Of a DNA stretch of 64,000 nt, positions 18,189 through 26,767 are shown piece after piece (the stretch's first letter is position 1; each line of letters opens with the position of its first letter). A program made the position numbers and the translations under genes. A model generated the notes under the pieces. It made no database searches. It had not been told where the DNA came from and was given only the letters and a program-made list of their open reading frames with translations. The DNA lies in NCBI RefSeq assembly GCF_017874595.1, contig NZ_JAGILA010000001.1:1-64000 (forward strand), given 5' to 3'. This DNA comes from Sinorhizobium kostiense. Lineage in GTDB: Bacteria; Pseudomonadota; Alphaproteobacteria; Rhizobiales; Rhizobiaceae.

Positions 18189-18307
18189 TCGCAAGCAGGC
18201 GGATCGCATGGCGCGGCTCTGTTCAGATGGTGTCAACTTGCGGCCATCGGCGTAAACTCGGACTGGCTCGGGAAAAAGAGCCGGCACGCGAGAGGAGCGC
18301 ATCGCCC

Positions 18308-19435
18308 ATGGGTTGGTCCTTCAAGATCGGAACGATCGCTGGCACGGCATTGCGCGTGCACATCACCTTTGCGCTGCTGCTCGCATGGATATGGTTCATG
18401 CACTACCGGATCGGCGGCACGCCGGCCGCGATGGAAGGCATCGCCTTTGTCCTCGCAGTGTTCCTCTGTGTCGTGCTGCATGAGTTCGGACACATCGCCG
18501 TCGCGCGCCAATACGGCATCAAGACGCCGGATATCACCCTGCTGCCGATCGGCGGGGTCGCCCGCCTCGAGCGCATGCCGGAGGAGCCGAAGGAAGAATT
18601 CCTGATCGCTATCGCCGGCCCGCTGGTCAATGTGGCGATCGCCGCTGTCATCCTTCTCCTGCTCGGCACGACGGTCGGTCTGGAACAGATCGCAGACATC
18701 GAGAATCCCCAACTGGGCTTTCTCGCGCGGCTCGCCAGCGTCAACGTATTTCTCGTCCTCTTCAACATGATCCCGGCCTTTCCGATGGATGGCGGCCGCG
18801 TACTGCGTGCGGCGCTTGCCTCGCGCCTGAGCTGGTCGCGCGCGACCCAGATCGCAGCCACGATCGGCCAAGGCCTTGCCTTCGTCTTTGGTTTTCTTGG
18901 GCTTCTCTACAATCCGCTGCTGATCTTCATTGCCATTTTCGTATATCTCGCGGCGACCGCGGAAGCACAGAACGCGCAGATCCGAGAGGTCTCCGAGAGC
19001 GTCCTCGTTGGCGATGTGATGATTACCGAATTCGTAAGGCTCGAACGGTCGGCGGACATTGACGAGGCGATCGACACTCTGCTCGCCACCACCCAGCGTG
19101 AATTCCCGGTGGTCGACAGCGCGGGCCATTTCGAGGGACTTCTCACACGCGACGACATTATCCGCACGCTGAAGGAGACAGGGGCGGCAACACCGGTCGT
19201 GCGCGCGATGCGCCGAGATGTGCCGACGATCCATTTCCGAAAGCGGCTCGAGGAGAGCCTGCGCCTGATGCAGGAAGCCAATTCCCCGGCAGTCGCCGTC
19301 GTGGACAGCCTCAACCGGCTCGTCGGTCTGATGACGCATGAAAACATCGGAGAGATGATGATGGTGCGGGCAGCCGCCACCGGCGGCTTCCGCTTCGGAC
19401 ATCTACGCCATCGCAAGCCGGATGTGCAGGCCTGA
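18308..19435 (+). CDS. Site-2 protease (M50) with two C-terminal CBS domains
   Basis: A 375-residue integral-membrane metalloprotease. The zinc motif HEFGH is at residues 58-62 and the second-site motif NMIPAFPMDGGRVLRA near 150-168 supplies the Asp ligand. About five to six transmembrane segments are followed by a CBS pair (~225-350; VGDVMITEFVRLERSADID and AVVDSLNRLVGLMTHENI), which usually binds adenosyl compounds. M50B enzymes with CBS domains cleave membrane-embedded substrates such as anti-sigma factors; the substrate here is unknown. The ATG at 18308 fits the start of the conserved domain. Confidence 0.9.
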   Translation: MGWSFKIGTIAGTALRVHITFALLLAWIWFMHYRIGGTPAAMEGIAFVLAVFLCVVLHEFGHIAVARQYGIKTPDITLLPIGGVARLERMPEEPKEEFLIAIAGPLVNVAIAAVILLLLGTTVGLEQIADIENPQLGFLARLASVNVFLVLFNMIPAFPMDGGRVLRAALASRLSWSRATQIAATIGQGLAFVFGFLGLLYNPLLIFIAIFVYLAATAEAQNAQIREVSESVLVGDVMITEFVRLERSADIDEAIDTLLATTQREFPVVDSAGHFEGLLTRDDIIRTLKETGAATPVVRAMRRDVPTIHFRKRLEESLRLMQEANSPAVAVVDSLNRLVGLMTHENIGEMMMVRAAATGGFRFGHLRHRKPDVQA

Positions 19436-19640
19436 CCCGCCGTTAAAAGCGCCGGACGTCGCCTGTCTCCACGACGCATCGAAATCCCGCATATGGGGTT
19501 GCGATTTTGAACACAAAGCGCTGTCGAGCGAACACGCTCCCTTCACGCAATATTGTGTTGGCGTTTTGTTTTCAGTCTCAATGCGGCCGCGCTGTTCCGG
19601 ATACTGAACCGCTTGAAAGCAATGAAGCCGGTCGATTGAC

Positions 19641-20888
19641 GTGAAGACTCTTGGCGTTTTTACCTTCTCGCTCCTGATCTTGTCGGTGCCCAGCCACGGC
19701 TGGGCCCTTGATCCGCCGCTGTCCGGTCATCCTGTATTCGACCGCGCCGTCGAACTGGTGGTGGACAATTTTTACGACGCCTCCGCCGTCGACCGCTTCG
19801 GCGAAACCGTGAGACGGCAAACCGAGGACGGACGCGCGCCATTGACGGCGGGAAGCCCGGAGGACAGGCTCGACGAGGCAATCGACACTGTCCTGGCGAG
19901 TCTCGACGCGTCGCATACCGGCCGCTTTCTGCCGGACACGATCGCCTACTACGAACTCGCAGACATCTTCCGCTTCGCGATCCGCGACGAGATGAAGCGC
20001 CTCTTCCCTCCCGACGGCGAGGTTAGCTTCGAAGGCATCGGCATGGTCACGCGCATACAAGATGGCGTTCGTTTCGTCAGCGACGTCTATGACGGCACTC
20101 CGGCGGACAGAGCGGGCATTCGGGTCGGGGATGAACTCCTTTCCGTCGACGGCGCGCCCTACCGTGAGATCGAGTCATTCCGCAACAAGGCTGGCAAAAC
20201 AGTCGACATCAAGTTGCGCCGCAACCGCGATGCCCCACCCATCACCCTCCCGGTCTCCGTCGAGCGCATGCGACCACTGCGCATTTTCGCGAAGGCCATC
20301 GAAGAGAGCATCGCAGTCGAGGAACGCGACGGTCGGCGTATCGGCTATTTGCGCCTCTGGACACTCGCCACCTCCGACGGCCTTGAAGCCGTCGCCCGAG
20401 CGCTTGCTACGGGCCGACTGAAGGATGCCGAGGGCGTCATCGTCGACCTGCGCGGCCGGTGGGGCGGCGGCCCGGCCGACGCGGCCGAACTGTTCGTCGG
20501 TGGCGTCCCGACCTTTCGGCTGATTTCCCGGAGCGGCAGGGATACTCTTGCGAACGTGCGCTGGCGCCGGCCGGTCGTCGCCATCATCGATGAGGGCGCG
20601 AGAAGCGGACTTGAGCTCTTTGCCTATTCCCTAAAGGCAAATGGCATTCCGCTCGTGGGAACGCGCTCTGCCGGGGCGCTACTTGCCGGGCGCGCCTATC
20701 TCCTGCCCGACGACAGCCTTCTGGAGATCGCGGTGTCGGACGCGGTGATCGACAACGGGGTAAGGCTCGAAGGACGCGGTGTCGAGCCGGATATAACGGT
20801 TCCGTTCAGCCTGCCCTATGCCGCCGGGCGCGACCCGCAATTCGAAGCCGCACTGGAAGAGATGCAGCGCATCCTCGCCAAAGGCTGA
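19641..20888 (+). CDS. S41 (CtpA)-fold periplasmic protein, probably catalytically inactive
   Basis: 415 residues: a signal peptide (~1-23, LLILSVPSHGWA), an N-terminal helical region, a PDZ domain (~125-205; VYDGTPADRAGIRVGDELLS) and a tail-specific-protease core (~220-400). In CtpA the nucleophile lies in TASASE and the base Lys in a TFGKG motif. Here the aligned segments read ARSGLEL (residues 320-326) and RSAGALL, so both Ser and Lys positions appear to be replaced (Leu324 and Ala). It may be a scaffold or pseudoprotease. S322, two residues earlier, is the only nearby Ser. Monocistronic, convergent with the ribose-type permease. Confidence 0.8.
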   Translation: MKTLGVFTFSLLILSVPSHGWALDPPLSGHPVFDRAVELVVDNFYDASAVDRFGETVRRQTEDGRAPLTAGSPEDRLDEAIDTVLASLDASHTGRFLPDTIAYYELADIFRFAIRDEMKRLFPPDGEVSFEGIGMVTRIQDGVRFVSDVYDGTPADRAGIRVGDELLSVDGAPYREIESFRNKAGKTVDIKLRRNRDAPPITLPVSVERMRPLRIFAKAIEESIAVEERDGRRIGYLRLWTLATSDGLEAVARALATGRLKDAEGVIVDLRGRWGGGPADAAELFVGGVPTFRLISRSGRDTLANVRWRRPVVAIIDEGARSGLELFAYSLKANGIPLVGTRSAGALLAGRAYLLPDDSLLEIAVSDAVIDNGVRLEGRGVEPDITVPFSLPYAAGRDPQFEAALEEMQRILAKG

Positions 20889-20923
20889 AGCTTCGGCTTT
20901 GCTTGCCGGAAACTCCACGGGTA

Positions 20924-21946
20924 TTATTCGCTCTGCCGCAGGTTTCGGATTCGATCGAAGAGGACGGCCAGCACGGTCGCCCCGCCGATGAAGGTTCCTT
21001 GCCAGAAAGCGCTGATCCCGAGCAGGCCGAGGCTGTTGCGTATGACCTCGATCAGCGCGGCGCCGATGAGAGCCCCGGAGGCCGTGCCGACCCCGCCGGC
21101 GAGATTGGCGCCACCGATGACGGCCGCAGCGATGACCTGGAGCTCCATGCCCGCACCGATGTTTGTGGTAACGGCGCCGAGCCAGCCGGTCTGGATGATA
21201 CCTGCGACACCCGCGGCGAGCGCGGAGACCATGTAGACGGTCACCTTGATCCCATTGACCGGCACGCCCGTCAGCCGCGCTGCCTGCTCGTTGCCGCCAA
21301 TGGCGAAGACATAGCGGCCGAACCGCGTCCAGCGCAGCACGAACCCCGTGAGGAGCGCCAGCACGATCATGAAGATGACCGGGTTGGCGATGCCGAAGAA
21401 CCAAGCGCCGCCGCCGATAGAGAGAAGCAGATCGTGGTCGGGGCCGAACTGGAAAACGACCGAATTGTTCGATACGACCATCGCCAGGCTGCGCGCGATC
21501 GACAACATTCCGAGTGTCACCACAAAGGGCGGGAAGTCCAGATAGGCGATCAATACGCCATTGAATGCCCCGATGAGCAGTGCCGTCCCGATGGCGACGG
21601 CGACGCCGACCTCAAGGCCGTAACCCGCATTCATGACGACCGCGAGGACCATGCTGCACAGACAGAGCACGGATCCGACGGAGAGATCGATGCCGCCGGT
21701 GATGATGACCAGCGTCATGCCAAGGGCGATGATCGCGACAAAGGTGAAATTGCGGGTGATGTTGTAGAAATTCCGCGTCGTCGCGAAGGTGTCGGTCGCA
21801 AAGGACAGGAAGATGCAGGCGAGGATGACGGCAATCAGCACCCAGAACGTCTGGCTCGACAGTATCGAGCCAACCCAGGTCTTCTGTCTCTGGCCGATTT
21901 CCCGATCCAACGTAATTGCCATGGCTGCGCTCTCCCATTCCGGCAA
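20924..21946 (-). CDS. Ribose/monosaccharide-type ABC importer permease (RbsC-like)
   Basis: A 340-residue inner-membrane protein with 8-10 hydrophobic segments and the RbsC family signatures LGMTLVIITGGIDLSVGSV and VIGGANLAGGVGTASGALIG. As a CUT2 permease it probably homodimerises. It lies 113 bp downstream of its ATPase gene on the same strand. The matching binding protein is encoded on the opposite strand at 24070. The substrate is unassigned. Confidence 0.93.
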   Translation of the reverse strand: MPEWESAAMAITLDREIGQRQKTWVGSILSSQTFWVLIAVILACIFLSFATDTFATTRNFYNITRNFTFVAIIALGMTLVIITGGIDLSVGSVLCLCSMVLAVVMNAGYGLEVGVAVAIGTALLIGAFNGVLIAYLDFPPFVVTLGMLSIARSLAMVVSNNSVVFQFGPDHDLLLSIGGGAWFFGIANPVIFMIVLALLTGFVLRWTRFGRYVFAIGGNEQAARLTGVPVNGIKVTVYMVSALAAGVAGIIQTGWLGAVTTNIGAGMELQVIAAAVIGGANLAGGVGTASGALIGAALIEVIRNSLGLLGISAFWQGTFIGGATVLAVLFDRIRNLRQSE

Positions 21947-22059
21947 TAGATCACGATTATTTTATAGGTCGGGCGAAACTGGTTTCATGACGTGATCGAC
22001 TCCGAGAAGTTGACGTGGGACAGGGGAAAAACCGCACACAATTTCCTCGGCGCGCCAGC

Positions 22060-22800
22060 TCACACCTGTTCGATGGCGCCGGTAATCAGCCCCGTAACTT
22101 CTTCTGGCGAACTCGCATCAATCGGCTTGTCGGCGACCTTTCTGCCGCGCCGCATCACGATGACGCGGTCCGCGACAGCGAAGACATCGGGCATGCGGTG
22201 GCTGATCAGCACGACGGCGATGCCGCTGTCGCGCAGGTGACGGATGAGGTTCAGCACTTCCGCCACCTGTCGGACGGAAATCGCCGCCGTCGGCTCGTCC
22301 ATCAGCACGATCTTCGCCTCGGAAAGCATCGTACGCGCGATCGCCACGGCCTGCCGCTGACCGCCTGACATCTGCTTGACGAGATCACGCGGCCGGGTCT
22401 CCGATTTCAGTTCCTTGAATATCTCGCCGGCGCGACGATACATCGCCTTGTAGTCGAGGACGCGCAACGGCCCAACGCCCCGGCGCAATTCGCGGCCCAG
22501 GAAAACATTCGCCGCCGCTGTCAGATTGTCGCAAAGCGCCAGATCCTGATAGACGATCTCGATTCCGTGCTGGCGCGCTTCCACGGGGCGATGAAGGACC
22601 AGTTCAGCGCCATTCATCCGCATCGTGCCATGACTCGGACGGAAATTGCCGGCGATCATCTTGACGAGCGTGGACTTGCCGGCGCCGTTGTCACCCATGA
22701 GGCCGACGACCTCGCCCGCATGGAGCGCGAGCGAAACATCATTGACCGCCTGGATAGCGCCGAAATGTTTGGAAATATTGGCGAGTTCAAGAACCGCCAC
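22060..22800 (-). CDS. Single-domain CUT2 ABC importer ATPase
   Basis: 246 residues: Walker A GDNGAGKSTLVKMIAG, signature MSGGQRQAVAIARTM, Walker B IVLMDEPTAAISV, switch His in VVLISHRMPD. It resembles one half of RbsA; there is no second nucleotide-binding domain, so it should work as a homodimer, as in some rhizobial sugar importers (FrcA-type). It is transcribed divergently from an epimerase plus binding-protein pair and drives uptake with the downstream RbsC-like permease. A long hairpin precedes the start (22843-22905). Confidence 0.92.
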   Translation of the reverse strand: MAVLELANISKHFGAIQAVNDVSLALHAGEVVGLMGDNGAGKSTLVKMIAGNFRPSHGTMRMNGAELVLHRPVEARQHGIEIVYQDLALCDNLTAAANVFLGRELRRGVGPLRVLDYKAMYRRAGEIFKELKSETRPRDLVKQMSGGQRQAVAIARTMLSEAKIVLMDEPTAAISVRQVAEVLNLIRHLRDSGIAVVLISHRMPDVFAVADRVIVMRRGRKVADKPIDASSPEEVTGLITGAIEQV

Positions 22801-22842
22801 AGCCGTCTAGCCTCCCATCCACGGCCAAGCACGACTCTCGAC

Positions 22843-22905
22843 ATGCGTCGCAGCGGAGTCGTCGCTTTGGTCGCTGACCCCGACTCCTCCCGGAGAGCGA
22901 CGCAT
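22843..22905 (-). other. Long imperfect hairpin in the 5' leader of the CUT2 ATPase gene
   Basis: ATGCGTCGC (22843-22851) pairs with GCGACGCAT (22897-22905), and inside it GGAGTCG (22855-22861) pairs with CGACTCC (22881-22887). On the minus strand this lies 43 bases before the ATPase ATG. It could be an RNA leader structure, a DNA regulatory site, or a terminator-like attenuator. Confidence 0.55.
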
Positions 22906-22938
22906 CCATTTATGCAAAAGCACGTAACACCGTCAATC

Positions 22939-22954
22939 AATTGTCCTACCAATT
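22939..22954. promoter_or_regulatory. FadR-type GntR operator
   Basis: AATTGTCCTACCAATT is a near-perfect palindrome and contains TTGTCCTACCA, an exact match to the TNGTNNNACNA core recognised by FadR-subfamily GntR regulators. It lies in the divergent promoter region between the ATPase gene and the epimerase/binding-protein genes. No GntR gene is present in the window. Confidence 0.65.
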
Positions 22955-23044
22955 TAGGCCGTATAGGCGATAAAGCCATATTGTAATACAAATATCCGTT
23001 GACGTTCGGCGCAAGCGGATATTAGCTGTCAGCGGGAGGAGAGC

Positions 23045-24025
23045 ATGCTGATCCTTGTCACCGGCGCAACGGGCAAGGTCGGGCGACACCTCATCGCGGC
23101 GCTGCTCGACGATCCGCGTTTTCCGAAGGCGCGCGTCCGTGCGCTTTGCCATAATCGCGTGCCCGCCGAAACCGACCGTGTCGAAGTGGTTCGCGGCTCG
23201 ATCGCCGATCGCGAGATCGCGGCTCGAGCAATCGCGGGCGTCAGCCATGTGGTGCATCTCGCCACCTGCAAGGAAACCCCCGACCAGGTCATGGACGTGA
23301 CGGTCAAAGGCCTGTTCTGGTTGCTCGAAGAATTCCGCTTGAGCGCGACCGCCAGGCAGTTCATTCTCATCGGCGGCGATGCTGGCATAGGCCATTTCTA
23401 CTACCGCCATGACGGGCCGATCACCGAGGCCGCTGCACACCGCGCCTATCCCGGCTGCTACGCTCTTTCGAAGGTGCTCGAGGAGGTCATGCTTGAGCAA
23501 TATGGCACGCAATACGATCTGAACGGCTGCTGCCTGCGCGCACCCTGGATCATGGAGAAGGATGACTTCAAATATTCCCTGTCATTCGGAGACGACGTTT
23601 TCGGCGGACCCGACTGGAAGATGATGGTTCCAGAGGCGGATGCCAAGCGATATGCGAGCGACGGCACTGTGCCGCTATTGCGCGATGCCGACGGGCGACC
23701 GCTCAAACGCAACTTCGTGCATGTGGCCGACCTGGTATCGGCGATCATGGCGGCGATCGATAATCCCCGCGCGGTGCGGCAGCTCTTCAACATCTCTATG
23801 GACCGGCCCGTCGATTACGGCGAAGTCGCGGACTATCTCGACCGCACGCGCGGCCTTGGGTCCGTGGACATACCTAGCCGGTTCCACTCGAACTGGATGG
23901 ACAACAGCAAAGCCAAATACCTGTTGGGCTGGCAGCCCGACTACGATCTCAAAAAGCTTATCGACTCGGCCTGGCAATATGAGCGCGCGGAGAGTGATCC
24001 GCGGATCGTCTGGTACCCGGGTTGA
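23045..24025 (+). CDS. NAD-dependent epimerase/dehydratase (extended SDR)
   Basis: A 326-residue extended short-chain dehydrogenase. The N-terminal TGATGKVGRHL matches the NAD-binding TGxxGxxG. The catalytic YALSK (YxxxK) occurs near residue 140, and the C-terminal half resembles nucleotide-sugar or sugar-lactone dehydrogenases (YLLGWQPDYDL). GGGAGGA lies 6 bases before the ATG. Followed 44 bp later by a sugar-binding protein gene, so it probably acts on the imported monosaccharide. The precise reaction cannot be told; a sugar epimerase or 1-dehydrogenase are both possible. Confidence 0.87.
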   Translation: MLILVTGATGKVGRHLIAALLDDPRFPKARVRALCHNRVPAETDRVEVVRGSIADREIAARAIAGVSHVVHLATCKETPDQVMDVTVKGLFWLLEEFRLSATARQFILIGGDAGIGHFYYRHDGPITEAAAHRAYPGCYALSKVLEEVMLEQYGTQYDLNGCCLRAPWIMEKDDFKYSLSFGDDVFGGPDWKMMVPEADAKRYASDGTVPLLRDADGRPLKRNFVHVADLVSAIMAAIDNPRAVRQLFNISMDRPVDYGEVADYLDRTRGLGSVDIPSRFHSNWMDNSKAKYLLGWQPDYDLKKLIDSAWQYERAESDPRIVWYPG

Positions 24026-24069
24026 TTTCGTCGCGGACACGGATGTCCGTTCGTTCAAGGGAGGAGAGA

Positions 24070-25059
24070 ATGAGGAAGGCATTATTGCTTGCCGCAGCCG
24101 TCCTCGCGCTAAGCGCGGGCACGGCTCTGGCTCAGAAGAAGCAGCTTGTCATCGTCGTAAAAGGCCTCGACAACCCGTTCTTCGAAGCGATCAACCAGGG
24201 TTGCCAAAAGTGGAACGGTGAGAACAAGGACTCCGAGTATGAGTGCTTCTATACCGGGCCAGCCTCGACCTCGGATGAGGCGGGCGAGGCACAGATCGTC
24301 CAGGACATGCTGAGCAAATCCACTACGGCCGCGATCGCCATTTCCCCGTCCAATGCCAAGCTGATCGCCCAGACCCTGAAGACCGCCAACCCGACCATAC
24401 CTGTCATGACGGTCGACGCCGATCTCGCCCCTGAGGATTCGTCACTGCGCAAAACCTATTTGGGAACCGACAATTACCAGATGGGCTATCGCATCGGCGA
24501 GTATATCAAACAGGCGAAACCGGACGGCGGCAAGATCTGCACGATCGAAGGCAATCCCGGTGCCGACAATATCCTGCGCCGCGCCCAAGGCATGCGCGAC
24601 GCCCTGACCGGCCAGAAGGGGCTCACAGAACTCAAGGGAGAAGGCGGCTGGACGGAAGTGGCAGGCTGCCCGGTCTTCACCAATGACGATGGAGCGCGGG
24701 GCGTGCAGGCAATGACCGACATCCTGGCCGCCAATCCTGACCTCGACGCGTTTGGGATCATGGGCGGTTGGCCCCTGTTCGGGGCTCCGCAGCCCTATCG
24801 CGACCTGTTCAGACCGATGGCGGACAAGATCGCCAAGAACGAGTTCGTCATCGGCGCGGCCGACACCATCGGCGAGGAAGTGGCTATCGCCAAAGAAGGC
24901 CTGGTGACGGCACTCGTCGGTCAGCGGCCTTTCGAGATGGGTTACAAGGCACCGCAGGTCATGCTCGACCTGATTGAGGGCAAGCCCGTCGAGGATCCGG
25001 TCTATACCGGACTCGACGAATGCACCAAGGACACGGCCGACACCTGCATCCAGAAGTAA
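24070..25059 (+). CDS. Periplasmic sugar-binding protein (RbsB/type I fold)
   Basis: 329 residues: signal peptide ~1-21 (ALSAGTALA|QKK), then a periplasmic-binding-protein type I fold starting KKQLVIVVKGLDNPFFEAIN, with DADLAPEDS and a C-terminal GYKAPQVMLDLIEGKPV. Contains several cysteines (C in CQKW, YECF, KICT, AGCP, DECT, DTCI), more than usual for the family, so disulfides are likely. GGAGGAGAG directly precedes the ATG at 24070, which excludes the longer frame. Works with the divergent CUT2 ATPase and permease. Confidence 0.92.
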   Translation: MRKALLLAAAVLALSAGTALAQKKQLVIVVKGLDNPFFEAINQGCQKWNGENKDSEYECFYTGPASTSDEAGEAQIVQDMLSKSTTAAIAISPSNAKLIAQTLKTANPTIPVMTVDADLAPEDSSLRKTYLGTDNYQMGYRIGEYIKQAKPDGGKICTIEGNPGADNILRRAQGMRDALTGQKGLTELKGEGGWTEVAGCPVFTNDDGARGVQAMTDILAANPDLDAFGIMGGWPLFGAPQPYRDLFRPMADKIAKNEFVIGAADTIGEEVAIAKEGLVTALVGQRPFEMGYKAPQVMLDLIEGKPVEDPVYTGLDECTKDTADTCIQK

Positions 25060-25116
25060 CTCGGCTCAAGCCGGCAGCCAAGGCGCTGCCGGCTACCTCG
25101 CTACGCTACTGCACGT

Positions 25117-25144
25117 CTCCTTAAATCGACCTCGATTTGAAGAG
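25117..25144. repeat. Short palindromic element, member 1 (convergent junction)
   Basis: CTCCTTAAATCGA (25117-25129) pairs with TCGATTTGAAGAG (25132-25144) allowing two G-U pairs, leaving a two-base loop. It sits between the binding-protein stop (plus) and the exsH stop (minus) and may terminate both. The same TTAAATCGA core recurs at 48531-48542. Confidence 0.7.
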
Positions 25145-25165
25145 AACGACGCGCGGCGCTTGGGA

Positions 25166-26563
25166 TCAGATCTGCCAGTCCGCGTCTAGCGAATAGGCCT
25201 TGATGTAGTCGACCTTCATTTCGGATCCGTCGGCAAGCCCGTCGCTCGGCGTACCGGCGATCCCTCCGACGGCGAGGTTGACAATCATATACATCGGATC
25301 GTGCATGTCCGCCGGCGTATCGGCCCGTGCGATCGCCGCGTCGTCGAAGTACCAGACGATCTCGTCTTCCGTCCAAAGCACTCCGTATTTGTGGAAGCCG
25401 CTGGTATCGGCCACCTTCACCGTGCTGGCCGTGCTGGTCTGCGAGCCGGTTTCGTTGGAATGCACGGTAGCAATAATGGTGTTCGGATCCTGTCCGCGCA
25501 TCTCCACGACGTCGAGTTCGGGCGGCCAGGAACCGTCTGCCGGCAGCAGCCAGAAAGCCGGCCAGACGCCTTGGTCGTCCGGCATGTCCGCCCGGATTTC
25601 AAAATAACCGTAGGTCTGGGCGAAGGATGAGTGAGTCGTCAGCATCCCGGAAGTGTAATCATAGCCGTTGATCTCCGCCTGGACCGCTTCGGATGCCGGC
25701 TTTGCCGTGATGGTCAAAACACCGTTCTGCACGGAGAACGGATTGGCGGATGCTGTCGGCCCATAACTTGGATTAATGTACCATTGCAGCTCGCCGTTTC
25801 CGGTAAGCGTCGCCCCCTTTTCGGGTGCCCACCAGAACTTTGGTTCCCAGACACCGCTCGTGCCATCGCGGAGTTGCAGCGTGTCGAAGTCGTCGGCGAA
25901 CGTTTGCGTCAGCACGGAGCGGTCGAGGCTCAGCCTGAATTGGCTCGCCTGCAACTGATCGGCTGTGGTGTTCCTGAATACCAGGCTCTCGCCGTCTGCA
26001 AGGTGCAGCCTGAGATCCATGCCCTCCTGGGCCACATTGGCGAGGACTTGCTGGAAGGACGTGAACCCGTAGCCGTCGAGTCGGACAATGTCATCGAAGT
26101 TGAAGTCCGTGATGAGGTCGCTTCCATTGCCGCGGGCTACGACGAACGTGTCGGCGCCTCCCCCACCGATCAGGACGTCGTTGCCGTCGCCGCCATCGAT
26201 CGTCTGACGGCTTGAACCACCTTTGATGATGTTGTCCTGGTCATTGCCGAAGGCAAAGCGGCCGTCGCCGGTGACGGTCAGGTTTTCGAAATTCTCCGGC
26301 AAGGTGTAGCTCATCCAGGTGCTGATCGTGTCGACGCCCTCGCCCGCCGCTTCAGAGGCGCGGTTTTTCGACGAGTAGAGATAATAGATGTCGTCGCCCT
26401 TGCCGCCGATCATGGTGACGTTCACGGAAGCGTCCCCCCACATCGAATCGTTGCCGGCCGTACCGTAGAGCACGGGACCTGATCCGGTGGCGGAGAACCA
26501 TGCCGTGGAACTGCCACTGTAGTAGAGCGGTTTGCCCACCGCGTTCAGCACAAATCTGCTCAT
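25166..26563 (-). CDS. exsH: Secreted RTX endo-1,3-1,4-beta-glycanase ExsH
   Basis: A 465-residue protein, the length I recall for S. meliloti ExsH. No Sec signal. The N-terminal half has RTX calcium-binding nonapeptides (GGDGNDVLIGGGGADTF, ~residues 125-140). The C-terminal half is a GH16 glycanase with catalytic ELDVVE near residue 349. In S. meliloti, ExsH is exported by the PrsDE type I system and cuts nascent succinoglycan into shorter chains. Divergent from the exsG kinase gene. The RTX domain here is N-terminal rather than C-terminal to the enzyme, as in ExsH. PrsDE is not encoded in this window. Confidence 0.92.
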   Translation of the reverse strand: MSRFVLNAVGKPLYYSGSSTAWFSATGSGPVLYGTAGNDSMWGDASVNVTMIGGKGDDIYYLYSSKNRASEAAGEGVDTISTWMSYTLPENFENLTVTGDGRFAFGNDQDNIIKGGSSRQTIDGGDGNDVLIGGGGADTFVVARGNGSDLITDFNFDDIVRLDGYGFTSFQQVLANVAQEGMDLRLHLADGESLVFRNTTADQLQASQFRLSLDRSVLTQTFADDFDTLQLRDGTSGVWEPKFWWAPEKGATLTGNGELQWYINPSYGPTASANPFSVQNGVLTITAKPASEAVQAEINGYDYTSGMLTTHSSFAQTYGYFEIRADMPDDQGVWPAFWLLPADGSWPPELDVVEMRGQDPNTIIATVHSNETGSQTSTASTVKVADTSGFHKYGVLWTEDEIVWYFDDAAIARADTPADMHDPMYMIVNLAVGGIAGTPSDGLADGSEMKVDYIKAYSLDADWQI

Positions 26564-26767
26564 CGAATAATCTCCTGCTTTGGTGGTGAGCCTCTCCGCG
26601 CTGCGGATCCAGACTTCATTTTCGCAACTTCTAATAATGGAATGCCGAATCTAGCGCAGCCCTGTGTTGCGACTATGGCACGACAGCCCTACTCCTTTCG
26701 TGGCAATCCGGAACAAAGCCACAGCCGCCGGCGTTTTTTCGCGTTAGGGCGCCTCGGAGGGGGAACT

